A DNA stretch of 64,000 nt from Verrucomicrobiaceae bacterium (GCA_024232965.1 JACKQF010000004.1:248001-312000); one strand, 5' to 3'. Numbered from the stretch's first letter, positions 37,882 to 46,839 are shown. Program-made: numbers and translations. Notes: generated by a model not told the origin, from the sequence alone.

Positions 37882-39153
37882 ATGCTGGATATCCGTCTGC
37901 TGCGCGACAAACCTGACTACATCAAAGAACGCCTCCAAACCCGTGGCGGCGACTTTTCTGCCCTGGTAGACGAGGTGCTCTCAATCGACCAAGCACGCCG
38001 CTCGGCTGAAACCGAACGTCAGAAGCTCCAGAGTGATCGCAATCGCCTCTCCAAAGAGATCGGCATGGGTCGCAAGAACGGGCAGGACACTTCCGCGCTC
38101 GAGACCGAGGTCCGTGGGATCGGTGACCGCATTGATGAGATTGGTCGCGAAGCCGACGCGGCCGATGCGCGCCAGACAGAACTCTTGCTCAGCATCCCGA
38201 ACCTCCCGCATGATGGTTGCCCCGTCGGGCAGAGCGCGGAGGAAAACCCCATTCTCCGTGAATGGGGCACGGTGCCGACGTATGATTTCCAGCCCAAGGA
38301 CCATGTCACTCTGGGTTCCCAACACGGGATGCTAGACTTTGAGGCGGGCGCAAAACTAGCGGGTTCAGCCTTTGTCGTTTATCGCGGCAGCGGTGCCCGA
38401 CTTGAGCGCGCACTTATCAACTTCCTTCTCGACCTCCACACGCGCGAGCACGGTTACCAAGAGATCGGCGCTCCTTTTGTGGCCAAGGCAGAGGCGCTCG
38501 TCGGCACCGGCCAGTTGCCAAAGTTTGGCGACCAGCTCTATCATTGCAGCCTGGATGATCTCTACCTCATCCCCACCGCCGAAGTACCGGTGACGAACCT
38601 GCATCGCGAAGAGATCTTGAAGCACGACGGGCTGCCCATAAAGTACGCCGCCTACACTCCGTGCTTCCGTCGCGAGGCAGGCAGCGCGGGCCTTGGCGTG
38701 CGTGGACTGATCCGCATGCATCAATTTGACAAGGTCGAGCTCGTCAAGATCACCACCCCGGAAAATTCTGCTGCGGAGTTGGAAAGCCTGACCGCCAATG
38801 CGGAAAAAGTCCTGCAACTCCTCGGCCTGCATTACCGCGTGATCGAACTTTGCACCGGCGATATCGGGTTTGGATCGGCCCGCACCTACGACATCGAAGT
38901 CTGGGCACCCGGTCAGGGCAGCTATCTCGAAGTCTCCAGCTGCAGCAATTTCGGCGACTATCAGGCCCGGCGCATGCAACTCCGCTACAAGGACGAGGAA
39001 GGAAAGAACCGCTTCTGCCACACGCTGAATGGATCCGGCACAGCGCTCGCCCGCCTCTTCGTTGCCCTGGTAGAAACCTACCAGCAAGCGGACGGCAGCA
39101 TCCATCTGCCAGATATCCTCGCCCCCTACTTCGGTGGCACCAAGATCGGTTGA
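37882..39153 (+). CDS. serS: Seryl-tRNA synthetase
   Basis: A 423-residue class II synthetase charging tRNA-Ser (and tRNA-Sec). Starts with the standard MLDIRLLRDKPDYIKERL; residues to about 110 form the coiled-coil tRNA-binding arm. Motif 2 reads PCFRREAGSAG and motif 3 NGSGTALARLFVALVE. Length and start match the family. It stands alone, with no clear operon partner. Confidence 0.97.
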   Translation: MLDIRLLRDKPDYIKERLQTRGGDFSALVDEVLSIDQARRSAETERQKLQSDRNRLSKEIGMGRKNGQDTSALETEVRGIGDRIDEIGREADAADARQTELLLSIPNLPHDGCPVGQSAEENPILREWGTVPTYDFQPKDHVTLGSQHGMLDFEAGAKLAGSAFVVYRGSGARLERALINFLLDLHTREHGYQEIGAPFVAKAEALVGTGQLPKFGDQLYHCSLDDLYLIPTAEVPVTNLHREEILKHDGLPIKYAAYTPCFRREAGSAGLGVRGLIRMHQFDKVELVKITTPENSAAELESLTANAEKVLQLLGLHYRVIELCTGDIGFGSARTYDIEVWAPGQGSYLEVSSCSNFGDYQARRMQLRYKDEEGKNRFCHTLNGSGTALARLFVALVETYQQADGSIHLPDILAPYFGGTKIG

Positions 39154-39312
39154 GCGACCGCTGGCTCGCATCCTCCCTCCTAACGGAACGTCTAACAGAT
39201 GTTCCAATCTAGACTTGTGTCATCGTTGCGTTCCCGGCATGATCGTTCCCAGATTTTCCCCTGTCGGGAATTTCCGCCTCGAATCCCTCATTCAACCACA
39301 TCACCTCACCCC

Positions 39313-39921
39313 ATGAAACTTCGTCAAATCACCCAACTCGCCGCCCTCATTGGCGGACTCCTGCTTTCCTCCTGCGGCAAGGACCCCAAAGCACTTCAGA
39401 CCGCTGCACTGGAGAGCTTCAAAACCGAAATGAAGGCCATCGATACCTTCATGAAGGACAGCGAAAGCGCCATGAAGGAAAACCCCATGGGAGCCTTCGG
39501 CAAAATCAAAGAACTCGTCGGCAAGCTCGATGCAGTGAAGACAGACCTCCTGCCTGCCGATCTGAAAGAGCCCTTTGAGAAACTGCGCGCCAGCACCCAA
39601 AAGATGGTCGAGGCGATGGGCAAACTGCCCTTTGCCAGCGAGAACATCTCCAGCCAGGCGGACATGCAAAAGTGGGTTCAGGAAAAGGCCACCAAAGACC
39701 CAGCGTTCATGGCCGATTTCATGAGCAAGATGCAATCGTTCCAGACGGAAGTCGCACAAATCTCCAAAGACGGCGATAGCGCCAAAGACGCCCTCCAGGC
39801 AGCCTTCGACAAATACGGCATCGACGTGAAGCTCGATGACAAAAAGGCCGACGCCGCCCCTGCTGCACCAGCAGCGGCACCAGCAGCGGCACCTGCCGCG
39901 CCAGCAGCACCCCAGCAATAG
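39313..39921 (+). CDS. Lipoprotein with Ala/Pro-rich tail
   Basis: A 202-residue protein whose leader ends in LLLSSC, a lipobox. The mature part is helical, charged and rich in Lys, Glu and Ala (KELVGKLDAVKTDLLPADLK), and the last 25 residues are a PAAPAAAPAAAP-type tail likely to be flexible. No family is recognised. ATG 39313 is chosen since the longer frame from 39199 lacks a leader. Followed by a textbook terminator, so it is a single-gene unit. Confidence 0.78.
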   Translation: MKLRQITQLAALIGGLLLSSCGKDPKALQTAALESFKTEMKAIDTFMKDSESAMKENPMGAFGKIKELVGKLDAVKTDLLPADLKEPFEKLRASTQKMVEAMGKLPFASENISSQADMQKWVQEKATKDPAFMADFMSKMQSFQTEVAQISKDGDSAKDALQAAFDKYGIDVKLDDKKADAAPAAPAAAPAAAPAAPAAPQQ

Positions 39922-39952
39922 GGAACGGATCAAGGTCCCACGCACACTTTGG

Positions 39953-39986
39953 CTGACCACCCCTCATCGGGTGGTCAGTTTTTTTT
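39953..39986 (+). terminator. Intrinsic terminator of the lipoprotein gene
   Basis: CTGACCACCC (39953-39962) pairs with GGGTGGTCAG (39969-39978) around a 6-base loop, directly followed by eight Ts (39979-39986). It lies 31 bases after the stop. Confidence 0.93.
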
Positions 39987-40053
39987 GCGCTCGATTGCGC
40001 CCTGCTGGCAATGCTGAATTGACAAACGGCAGGCCGCCTTTCCATTAGCCCGC

Positions 40054-40341
40054 ATGAATCCCCAGGAAATTGACATCCAACACGTCGCCAAGCTGGCACG
40101 CCTGACCCTCACCGACGAGGAGGCCACCAACTACCAGAAGCAACTGGCGGGCATCCTCGACTACATGGACGCGCTGGGCCATCACGACCTCAGCGATGTC
40201 GAGCCCAGCGCCCACGCCACCGAAATCTATGGCGCGCTGCGTGTGGACGAATCTCGCCCCAGCATCCCACGTGACATGATGATGGCCAATGCGCCGCGGT
40301 CCTTCCAGGACCAGTTCCAAATCCCCAAAGTGATCGAGTAG
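40054..40341 (+). CDS. gatC: Asp/Glu-tRNA amidotransferase subunit C
   Basis: A 95-residue GatC: NPQEIDIQHVAKLARLTLTDEEATNYQKQL at the N-terminus and the usual PSAHATEIYGALRVDESRPS toward the C-terminus. It wraps around GatA and helps GatAB convert Glu-tRNA-Gln or Asp-tRNA-Asn to the amide form. gatA follows after 52 bases; gatB is not in the window. Confidence 0.95.
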   Translation: MNPQEIDIQHVAKLARLTLTDEEATNYQKQLAGILDYMDALGHHDLSDVEPSAHATEIYGALRVDESRPSIPRDMMMANAPRSFQDQFQIPKVIE

Positions 40342-40393
40342 TCCACTGCCTCTGACCGATCCCTGACTCACCGATTTTCGATACCAGACCTTC

Positions 40394-41815
40394 ATGTCCC
40401 TCGCCACCGCATCCCTGACATCCCTGCGCCAACGTCTCACTAGCGGCGAAATTTCTGCCACTGACATCATCAAGGATGTCACCACACAGATCGATAATCG
40501 TAACGGAGACATCGGCGCTTATCTCCGTTGGGATCCTGAGCTCGCACTGGCAGAGGCGGCGAAGGCCGATATCAGCCTGCCGCTCGGTGGCATCCCAATC
40601 GCCATCAAAGACAACATCAACGTCACCGGTCAGTCCTGCACCTGCGGCTCCCGCATTTTGGCGGAAAATTATACCGCTCCCTACGACGCCACCGTCATCC
40701 AAAAACTGCGCGCAGCCGGTGCCGTCCCGTATGGCCGCCTCAACATGGACGAATTTGCCATGGGCTCTTCGACCGAAAACTCAGCCCTCGGCATCACCCG
40801 CAACCCTCACGACCTCAACCGCATCCCCGGTGGCTCCAGCGGTGGCAGCGCTGCAGCGGTGGCGGGCGACCTTGCGGTGGCAGCGCTCGGTTCCGACACC
40901 GGCGGCTCGATCCGCCAGCCCGCAGCGCTCTGCGGTTGTGTAGGGCTTAAGCCCACCTACGGGCGCGTTTCCCGATTTGGACTTGTCGCCTTTGCCTCCT
41001 CTCTCGATCAGATCGGCCCGCTCACCCAGACCGTCGCGGACTCCGCCCTGCTTTTGAATCATCTCTGCGGAGTCGATCCACGCGATTCAACCTCTCTTGA
41101 TGAAGAGGTGCCCGATTTCACGGCCAACCTGGGGCAGGACATCAAGGGTCTGCGCATCGGTCTTCCCAAAGAATACTTTATCGATGGCATCCACCCTGGC
41201 GTTCGCGCCGCCATGGAAACCGCCATCAAGAAGTGGCAGGCACTCGGTGCCGAGATCACCGACATCAGCCTGCCGCACACCGACATGGGGGTCGCGACCT
41301 ATTACATTCTGGCCCCTGCCGAGGCCTCCGCCAACCTCGCGCGCTTTGACGGCGTGCGCTACGGTTACCGTTCCTCGACCGCCACCAACCTCATGGAGCA
41401 TTACCTGCAATCGCGCGGTGAAGGCTTTGGCCCCGAGGTGAAGCGCCGCATCCTGCTCGGCACCTACGTGCTGAGCTCCGGCTACTACGACGCCTATTAC
41501 ATCAAGGCCCAAAAGGCCCGCACCCTCATCCGCCGCGACTTTGAGGAGGCCTTCCAAAAAGTCGATCTGATCGTCTCCCCCACGACCCCAGGCCCCGCCC
41601 ACAAAATGGGCGAACTGAAGGACAACCCGCTCCAGGCCTATCTGGAAGACGTCTTCACCATTCCCGTGAATCTCGCCGGCCTACCCGGCATCAGCATTCC
41701 TTGCGGCACCGTCACCGAAGACGGCAAGCAACTCCCGATCGGCATGCAAATCATCGCCCCGCATCTCCAGGAGGCGAGAATGCTGCAAGCGGCGCATGCC
41801 TTTGAGGTGGGTTAA
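40394..41815 (+). CDS. gatA: Asp/Glu-tRNA amidotransferase subunit A
   Basis: A 473-residue amidase-signature protein that frees ammonia from glutamine for the transamidation. The catalytic Lys is in IPIAIKDNI, and the Ser-cisSer pair in PGGSSGGSAA and GSDTGGSIRQPA. The start (MSLATASLTSLRQRLTSGEIS) fits the family. Follows gatC as in many genomes. Confidence 0.96.
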   Translation: MSLATASLTSLRQRLTSGEISATDIIKDVTTQIDNRNGDIGAYLRWDPELALAEAAKADISLPLGGIPIAIKDNINVTGQSCTCGSRILAENYTAPYDATVIQKLRAAGAVPYGRLNMDEFAMGSSTENSALGITRNPHDLNRIPGGSSGGSAAAVAGDLAVAALGSDTGGSIRQPAALCGCVGLKPTYGRVSRFGLVAFASSLDQIGPLTQTVADSALLLNHLCGVDPRDSTSLDEEVPDFTANLGQDIKGLRIGLPKEYFIDGIHPGVRAAMETAIKKWQALGAEITDISLPHTDMGVATYYILAPAEASANLARFDGVRYGYRSSTATNLMEHYLQSRGEGFGPEVKRRILLGTYVLSSGYYDAYYIKAQKARTLIRRDFEEAFQKVDLIVSPTTPGPAHKMGELKDNPLQAYLEDVFTIPVNLAGLPGISIPCGTVTEDGKQLPIGMQIIAPHLQEARMLQAAHAFEVG

Positions 41816-41893
41816 TGCGGGTTGTATCGATTCGGGAGTAAACTTTTGGGATCCAACCTTGCCCACCCTGCAATCCCAGCTATAGCCATTCGC

Positions 41894-42466
41894 ATGTCCA
41901 TTGAAGCTGACCGCGCCGAACTCCGCCAGATCCTCCTCGCCAAGTCTGTCAAGACCGGCGACTTCACGCTCGCCTCTGGGAAGAAGAGCGATCTTTATGT
42001 CGATTGCCGCGTCACGACGCTTGACGCCCGCGGAGCCGTGCTGGTGGGTCGCATTCTGCACGATCTTTTGCGTCAGCAGGAAGCCACGCTGGGAGTCAAA
42101 GTCACCGCGCTCGGCGGGTTGACTTTGGGCGCTGATCCCCTGTCTTTGTCCACCGCGATGACCAGTTCCTTGAGTGGTGATGAACCCCCTGTGCAAGCTT
42201 ACGTGGTACGCAAAGAGGCCAAAGGCCACGGGCGCGGTCGCCGCATCGAAGGGAACTTCGTCGCCGGCACACCGGTGGTGGTGGTGGATGACGTGATCAC
42301 TACGGGAGACTCCACCTTGAAAGCGATCCAAGCCGTTGAAGAAGAAGGTGGCAAGGTCGCCTTCGTGCTCGTGCTGGTGGATCGCGAAGAAGGAGGCCGC
42401 GGAAACATCGAGTCCAAGGGCTACCCAGTCACCTCAGCGTTCACCAGGACGCAGTTGCTCGGCTGA
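41894..42466 (+). CDS. pyrE: Orotate phosphoribosyltransferase
   Basis: A 190-residue PRPP-dependent enzyme of pyrimidine synthesis. It has the PRPP-binding signature VVVVDDVITTGDST and the flexible-loop region RKEAKGHGRGRRIEG with catalytic Lys residues; the N-terminal DFTLASGKKSDLYVDCR is typical. ATG 41894 is chosen over the ATG-less extension to 41822. It follows gatA after 78 bases. Confidence 0.94.
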   Translation: MSIEADRAELRQILLAKSVKTGDFTLASGKKSDLYVDCRVTTLDARGAVLVGRILHDLLRQQEATLGVKVTALGGLTLGADPLSLSTAMTSSLSGDEPPVQAYVVRKEAKGHGRGRRIEGNFVAGTPVVVVDDVITTGDSTLKAIQAVEEEGGKVAFVLVLVDREEGGRGNIESKGYPVTSAFTRTQLLG

Positions 42467-42499
42467 AAAACCCGACGTGGCTGGCCTGCAACATCAGCC

Positions 42500-43020
42500 G
42501 GACACACCTTGCCACGCAGGTGCAGCGCCGCAGACCAGCCTCGCGCTCTCCCGCAGGTCTTTGGTCACGCCGCGCCATTCCGCTGCCACACTGGACGAGC
42601 TGAAGCTCAGAGCTACGGGCAGCGGCCGAGCTTGCCCCAGCATCGTGGCCCACGGCTTCAGCCGGTCAAAGCTTGCCACGCAGGTGCAGCGCCGCAGACC
42701 AGCCTCGCGTTCTCCCGCAAGTCTTTGGTCATGCCTCCCTGTCCCGCTGCCACACGGGACGAGCTAAAGCTCAGAGCTACGGGCAGCGGCCGAGCTTGCG
42801 CCCAGCACGTGGCCCACGGCTTTTGCCGGTCAAAGCTTGCCACGCAGGTGCAGCGCCGCAGACCAGCCTCGCGCTCTCCCGCAGGTCTTTTTGGTCACGC
42901 AACCCTGTCCCGCTGCCACACGGGACGAGCTAAAGCGCAGAGCTACCGGCAGCGGCCGAGCTTGGCCCCGGCATCGTGGCCCACGGCTTCAGCCGGTCAA
43001 AGCTTGCCACGCAGGTCCAT
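42500..43020. repeat. Tandem array of a 164-base repeat (three full copies and a partial)
   Basis: GCCACGCAGG occurs at 42511, 42675, 42839 and 43006: spacings of 164, 164 and 167 bases. Copies are nearly identical, sharing CAGCGCCGCAGACCAGCCTCGCG, CGGCCGAGCTTG, TGGCCCACGGCTT and the palindrome GAGCTAAAGCTC with flanking GAGCTAC. The period is not a multiple of three, and open frames through it are by-products of base composition. The same family lies at 31.0-31.3 kb. It fills the gap of 623 bases between pyrE and the next gene. Confidence 0.92.
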
Positions 43021-43030
43021 TGCACCCAAC

Positions 43031-43065
43031 AAAAACCCCGATCCACGCAGGGAGGATCGGGGTTT
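43031..43065 (-). terminator. Intrinsic terminator after the Tat oxidoreductase gene
   Basis: Read on the minus strand, AAACCCCGATCC pairs with GGATCGGGGTTT (43065-43054 and 43044-43033) around a 9-base loop, and the run of Ts continues to 43031. It lies 25 bases past the stop at 43090 and next to the repeat array. Confidence 0.88.
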
Positions 43066-43089
43066 CAGTGGTTACTCTAAACGGTCAAA

Positions 43090-44505
43090 TCAGACGATCT
43101 GTTCGCGAGGTGTTTCCCCGGGGATTGCGATCGGATACCAACCTTCGGCGTTCGGCTTCACGGGTGGTTCACTTTCCATCGTCATGACGTTGGGCATGTG
43201 CTGCACTTTGGAAGCGATGGCTTCATCCCAGGTCACTTCGGTTCCACAGTAGGAAGCCGTGCGGCCCAGGATGGCGGTCATCGTGCTCTCCGCGCCGTAA
43301 TAGGCATTGTTGATGGGCTTGTTTTCGCGAATGCAGGCCTGGAGAGTGTCGTGCTCGACCTGATAGGGGTCGGGATCTCCACCGCGATTGCGACGGCCTT
43401 TACCTTTGGCACCGTCTGCGCCTTCGGCGGCAGGTGCTGGGGCGGCACGATAACGCCAGATGACGTTCCCCTTGTGATCCACGGCATAGGTCTTCTGGGT
43501 GCTGTTATCCAAGTACAGCTTGCCTTTGGTACCCGTGAATTCCTCGCGAACGGAAGTCATTGTCTTGGCCTGGTGGCGGCACTGGCTGTTGATGCGAACG
43601 CCATTGGCATAGGTGAACTCCACGTAGTGGTGGTCATAGATCTGACCAAACTTCTTGTCCACGCGCTGTTGGCGACCGCCCATCCCCTGAGCGCTGATGG
43701 GGTGACCACCGAGGAACCAGTTGGCCACGTCGATGTTGTGGATGTGCTGCTCGTTGATATGATCGCCGCAGAGCCAGGTAAAGAAGTACCAGTTTTGGAT
43801 CTGATACATGAGTTCGCTCTGGCCATCAAGACGGTCGCGGAACCAGATACCACCCCCATCCCAGTAGACTTGGCCGGAGACGATTTCGCCGATGATGTCC
43901 TGCTCTTTCACCTGTTTGAGGGCTTCGAGATAGCAGTTCTGGTAGCGGCGCTGGAGACCAACGACCACCTTCAGATTCTTCTCATCCGCCACCTTGGCCA
44001 TCTCCTGCACCTTACGGATGCCTGGAGCGTCCACAGCCACTGGCTTTTCCATGAAGATGTTTTTCCCGGCATTCACCGCAGCCTCAAAATGGTATGGACG
44101 GAACCCTGGAGGGGTGGTCAGGATGACGAGATCGCAACAATCGATGACCTGCTTGTAGGCGTCGAGTCCGACGAACTTGCGGGAGTCATCCACCTTCACC
44201 TTGTCAGGCTTAGCGTTGGAAAGATTGCTGTGCGCGGCGTCGAGACGATCCTTGAAAGCGTCTGCCATGGCGTGCAGGACGATGCCTTCTTGTTTCGTGC
44301 TCATGGCCTGATTGGCTGCGCCCGAACCGCGACCACCGCAGCCGATGAGACCGATCTTGATTTCATCGCTACCAGCGACATTGGCGGACTGGGCTACGGT
44401 GAGGCCAGACACAGCAGCAGCGCTGGCCGCCACTGTACCAGTGCGGAGAAATTCCCGGCGAGATGGGCCGGTGGTTGGATTTTCGTTTTTCATGTTTTCG
44501 TTCAT
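43090..44505 (-). CDS. Tat-exported Gfo/Idh/MocA oxidoreductase
   Basis: A 471-residue protein with a twin-arginine signal (SRREFLRTGTVAASAAAVSG), so it is exported folded with its cofactor. The mature part has the NAD-binding start EIKIGLIGCGGRGSGAANQA, EKPVAVD (the EKP motif) and YWDGGGIWFRDR in the catalytic domain. Such exported members of the family are common in Verrucomicrobia and Bacteroidetes and often act on sugars, with a tightly held nucleotide. ATG 44505 is used; a second ATG at 44493 is also possible. Followed by an intrinsic terminator. Upstream by 50 bases is a sugar isomerase gene. Confidence 0.9.
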   Translation of the reverse strand: MNENMKNENPTTGPSRREFLRTGTVAASAAAVSGLTVAQSANVAGSDEIKIGLIGCGGRGSGAANQAMSTKQEGIVLHAMADAFKDRLDAAHSNLSNAKPDKVKVDDSRKFVGLDAYKQVIDCCDLVILTTPPGFRPYHFEAAVNAGKNIFMEKPVAVDAPGIRKVQEMAKVADEKNLKVVVGLQRRYQNCYLEALKQVKEQDIIGEIVSGQVYWDGGGIWFRDRLDGQSELMYQIQNWYFFTWLCGDHINEQHIHNIDVANWFLGGHPISAQGMGGRQQRVDKKFGQIYDHHYVEFTYANGVRINSQCRHQAKTMTSVREEFTGTKGKLYLDNSTQKTYAVDHKGNVIWRYRAAPAPAAEGADGAKGKGRRNRGGDPDPYQVEHDTLQACIRENKPINNAYYGAESTMTAILGRTASYCGTEVTWDEAIASKVQHMPNVMTMESEPPVKPNAEGWYPIAIPGETPREQIV

Positions 44506-44555
44506 TGCGGGTTCGGGTTGGGTTGGTCGTCTGACGCTTAACAAAAGGGAGAGAA

Positions 44556-45410
44556 TCAGGAAGCGAGCGATTCTTTGATGAGGGCGATGCCTTCCGTGTA
44601 GACCTGCTCTGTCGATGGGAAGAAGTCGCGCCAGACACGGGTCGCGGCGGCGAGGTCAGGTAGCGCACCGCCAAAGGCTTCAATCGTCATCCATCCGTCA
44701 TAACCAATGCTCTTCAGGTGCTTGATCTGAGACTTGATATTGATGTGGCCACGCCCTGGGGTGCCGCGATCGTTTTCGGAGATGTGCACGTGGTTCAGTT
44801 TGCCGGTGGCAAAAACGGTATCGATGGCCGTCATGGAGCACTTTTCTTCGATGTTGGCGTGGAAGGTGTCATACATCGTGCCGAAGTTCGGGTGATCGAC
44901 GCGCTTCACGTAACTGGCTGCCTGCTCCATTGTGTTCAGGAGGTGGGCCTCAAAGCGGTTCAGGGCCTCGATGGCGCATTTGATGCCAGCTTCCTGGGCG
45001 ACAGGGGCGATGGCGCGATGCACGCCCGCAGCGCCGTCCAGCTCTTCTTCAGACGGATACTTGCCGGTGAAGTTGCCCAGGACCTGGTAATACGGACCGC
45101 AAAGGGTCTGCACACCTGCGTTGTGCCCGCAATCAATAACGCGCTTCAGGTGATCGATCGCGCCCTGACGGCTCGCGGCGTTCGCGCTGATGGCGTTGTG
45201 CTCTTCGTCAGGCAGGACCGTGACAGCGGTGCACTCCAGACCATTGTCTTTCAGCACTTGGCCGATCTGCTTGAAGTGACCCGGATTGCTGACGTCAAAG
45301 ATCGGGATCTCAACACCATCATAGCCAGCGGCCTTGAGCTTTTCGATAACAGGAAAGTTTTCTTCGGTCACGTGACCGGTCCAAAGGAGAAGGTTAAAAC
45401 CAATTTTCAT
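44556..45410 (-). CDS. Sugar-phosphate isomerase/epimerase (TIM-barrel, AP-endonuclease-2 fold)
   Basis: A 284-residue cytoplasmic protein of the xylose-isomerase-like TIM barrels. Metal and catalytic residues are visible: Glu in CAIEALNRFE, Asp/His in GTMYDTFHANIEE, His in LNHVHISENDRG, Arg/His in GTPGRGHI, and Glu in WMTIEAFGG. This pattern is that of D-psicose/tagatose 3-epimerases and relatives. It is the first gene of a pair with the Tat oxidoreductase, and together they may interconvert an oxidised sugar. Confidence 0.9.
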   Translation of the reverse strand: MKIGFNLLLWTGHVTEENFPVIEKLKAAGYDGVEIPIFDVSNPGHFKQIGQVLKDNGLECTAVTVLPDEEHNAISANAASRQGAIDHLKRVIDCGHNAGVQTLCGPYYQVLGNFTGKYPSEEELDGAAGVHRAIAPVAQEAGIKCAIEALNRFEAHLLNTMEQAASYVKRVDHPNFGTMYDTFHANIEEKCSMTAIDTVFATGKLNHVHISENDRGTPGRGHINIKSQIKHLKSIGYDGWMTIEAFGGALPDLAAATRVWRDFFPSTEQVYTEGIALIKESLAS

Positions 45411-45695
45411 GAGAATGAGACACTAGAAAGAGACGGCACAAAGTGCAATCCCCAAGAACGGAAGTTACAATTTCATGCGCAGTTCCCTGCTCCACGGCTA
45501 ACGTGGTGCGATGGCATCACCTATCTGCGAATTCCCTCAGTCACAGGATCCAGCCACAAACTCGCAAAAAACCTTTTGCATTCGATTCACATTTCCTAAT
45601 AATTACAGAAACTTAACTTATTGGAATTTTCGGAATCAAGCCAACCCCTTTCCTTTTTGACTAGAACTCCCAAACTCCATCGTTAACGCCCAACC
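45411..45695. other. Divergent intergenic region, no gene seen
   Basis: 285 bases separate the isomerase gene from the LysM gene. The half next to the LysM gene is AT-rich (around 45580-45640) and contains TTGCAT and TAATAA about 15 bases apart near 45577-45603, which could be its promoter. A short inverted repeat CCAC-GGCTAAC-GTGG lies near 45494. I see no RNA family. Confidence 0.35.
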
Positions 45696-46163
45696 ATGAA
45701 ACTCTTGCTTCGCTTTTCCCTGCTTTGTGTGTCGCTGCTTGGCACCGTCGCCTGTCAGAATAGCCCCTTCAAAAAGGCAGCTGTCGATGACCCGTACGCA
45801 TCAAACTACAGCGCCGACGGCGGGTACAATCCGTACGACTCAGGCGGCGGACAGCCTTCGTATTCCACCCCTCCCTCCGATCCTCTGCCACCAGAACCAG
45901 ATCCGTATTCATTCAATGCACCTTCGTCGTCTTCATCGAGCAGCAGCAGCGCTCCGAAAAAGACTACGACAACGACCAGCAAGCCGAAACCAAAGACGAC
46001 ACCGAAGAAGTCTGTCTCGTCCTCAAGACGTCACACCGTGAAGAAGGGCGATACGCTCTATGGCATCGCGCGTCAGTACAAATCCACCGTCGTCAAGATC
46101 AAATCAGCCAACGGCAAGAAGTCCGATCTGATCCGCCCGGGCGAGGTCCTCAAAATTCCGTGA
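45696..46163 (+). CDS. LysM-domain lipoprotein
   Basis: A 155-residue protein with a lipobox leader (LLGTVAC, Cys20), a long low-complexity region rich in Ser, Pro, Tyr, Thr and Lys (runs of Ser around 78-87, then TTTTSKPKPKTTPKKS) and a C-terminal LysM domain (RRHTVKKGDTLYGIARQYK, about 111-155). It should sit in the outer or inner membrane by its lipid and hold peptidoglycan with the LysM domain. Ends in an intrinsic terminator. Confidence 0.9.
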   Translation: MKLLLRFSLLCVSLLGTVACQNSPFKKAAVDDPYASNYSADGGYNPYDSGGGQPSYSTPPSDPLPPEPDPYSFNAPSSSSSSSSSAPKKTTTTTSKPKPKTTPKKSVSSSRRHTVKKGDTLYGIARQYKSTVVKIKSANGKKSDLIRPGEVLKIP

Positions 46164-46192
46164 ACCCACGGGCCTGAATTGAATCTAACGGA

Positions 46193-46225
46193 GAGGGCGA
46201 TCTGCAAGGATCGCCCTCTTTTTTT
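46193..46225 (+). terminator. Intrinsic terminator of the LysM gene
   Basis: GAGGGCGATC (46193-46202) pairs with GATCGCCCTC (46209-46218) around TGCAAG, followed by seven Ts. It lies about 30 bases after the stop. Confidence 0.93.
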
Positions 46226-46343
46226 GTCTCGAAGAGACCAGCCATTTCGCCAGGGATGCGATTACAAACCCAGCAGTTGAATTCTACCCGTTATCGACGA
46301 ACATCGGTCTGTCTTCGAGAGAAGACGCAGCCGAAGTCGGTGG

Positions 46344-46490
46344 CCCTTCCTGGTCGCTGACGCGGGGGAACCAATCTCCTGTGCGCCCTCCACAAGCGCG
46401 CAGGAAGGGGCTAACGGGTCATGGCAACATGACTCGGGACCACTTCCAAGGTCCAGCCCGACAGCTAACCTCGCAGGCAGTTTGGGAGGG
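46344..46490 (+). ncRNA. ydaO/yuaA-type cyclic-di-AMP riboswitch
   Basis: The sequence matches the ydaO/yuaA consensus as I know it from the B. subtilis and Thermoanaerobacter examples. It has GGGGGAACC after CGCTGACG (46355-46372), GGGGCTAACGGG (46407-46418) and CCCGACAGCTAACC...AGGC (46457-46478) in the same order. The paired parts fit: closing helix CCCTTCC/GGGAGGG (46344-46350 with 46484-46490), hairpin 46377-46385/46397-46405, hairpin 46416-46423/46428-46435 with a GCAA tetraloop, and hairpin 46437-46441/46450-46454. It would sense cyclic-di-AMP in the mRNA leader of the SPFH gene, 350 bases downstream. Orientation is plus. Confidence 0.87.
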
Positions 46491-46839
46491 CGATCCTCTA
46501 CGCCGCGCCGAGTGGTGCAGCGACCATGATCTCCCCGTGTTGAACGGGTTGGAAAAAACTTTTTCCCACCCAAACATGCGAGGCGCTGATATGAAAAAGA
46601 CATCTGATTCATCGAGCGGTGGGCCACCTTAGGCCGCACTGAACCTGCTGTTGTGGCCGGGCTATCGCCACACGTGATCAGCCACTGACACTCGTCTGCG
46701 CATGGCAGCGCCATGCCTCTGTCTGAGGGCGCGCATCACGAGATCAAACTTCCTCGCAACCCCTGCCGTGCCGGTTGGGGAGGAGGTCCACGGTCTCCGC
46801 ACGGCAAATTCACCTCTTTTTGAAGAATCAACTCATCCC
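46491..46839 (+). promoter_or_regulatory. Leader between riboswitch and SPFH gene, with two further stem-loops
   Basis: The 349 bases hold a near-perfect inverted repeat at 46546-46571 (GGGTTGGAAAAA against TTTTTCCCACCC, one mismatch, tiny loop) and another, TGCCGTGC near 46768 against GCACGGCA near 46798. Either may belong to the expression platform. Short frames through it (for example ATG 46590, 13 codons) look accidental. No gene is supported. Confidence 0.4.

Noticed and set aside
42500..43020. CRISPR array
   Set aside because: Units of 164 bases are contiguous with no short repeat-spacer pattern and no cas genes nearby.
42509..43252. Open frame through the 164-base repeats
   Set aside because: The period is not divisible by three, so the copies encode different peptides; composition explains the open frame.
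43198..44541. Long plus-strand frame opposite the Tat oxidoreductase
   Set aside because: Antisense to a clearly conserved gene, with no motifs of its own.
46381..46632. Small gene of 83 codons
   Set aside because: It lies inside the riboswitch, whose structure explains the sequence better.
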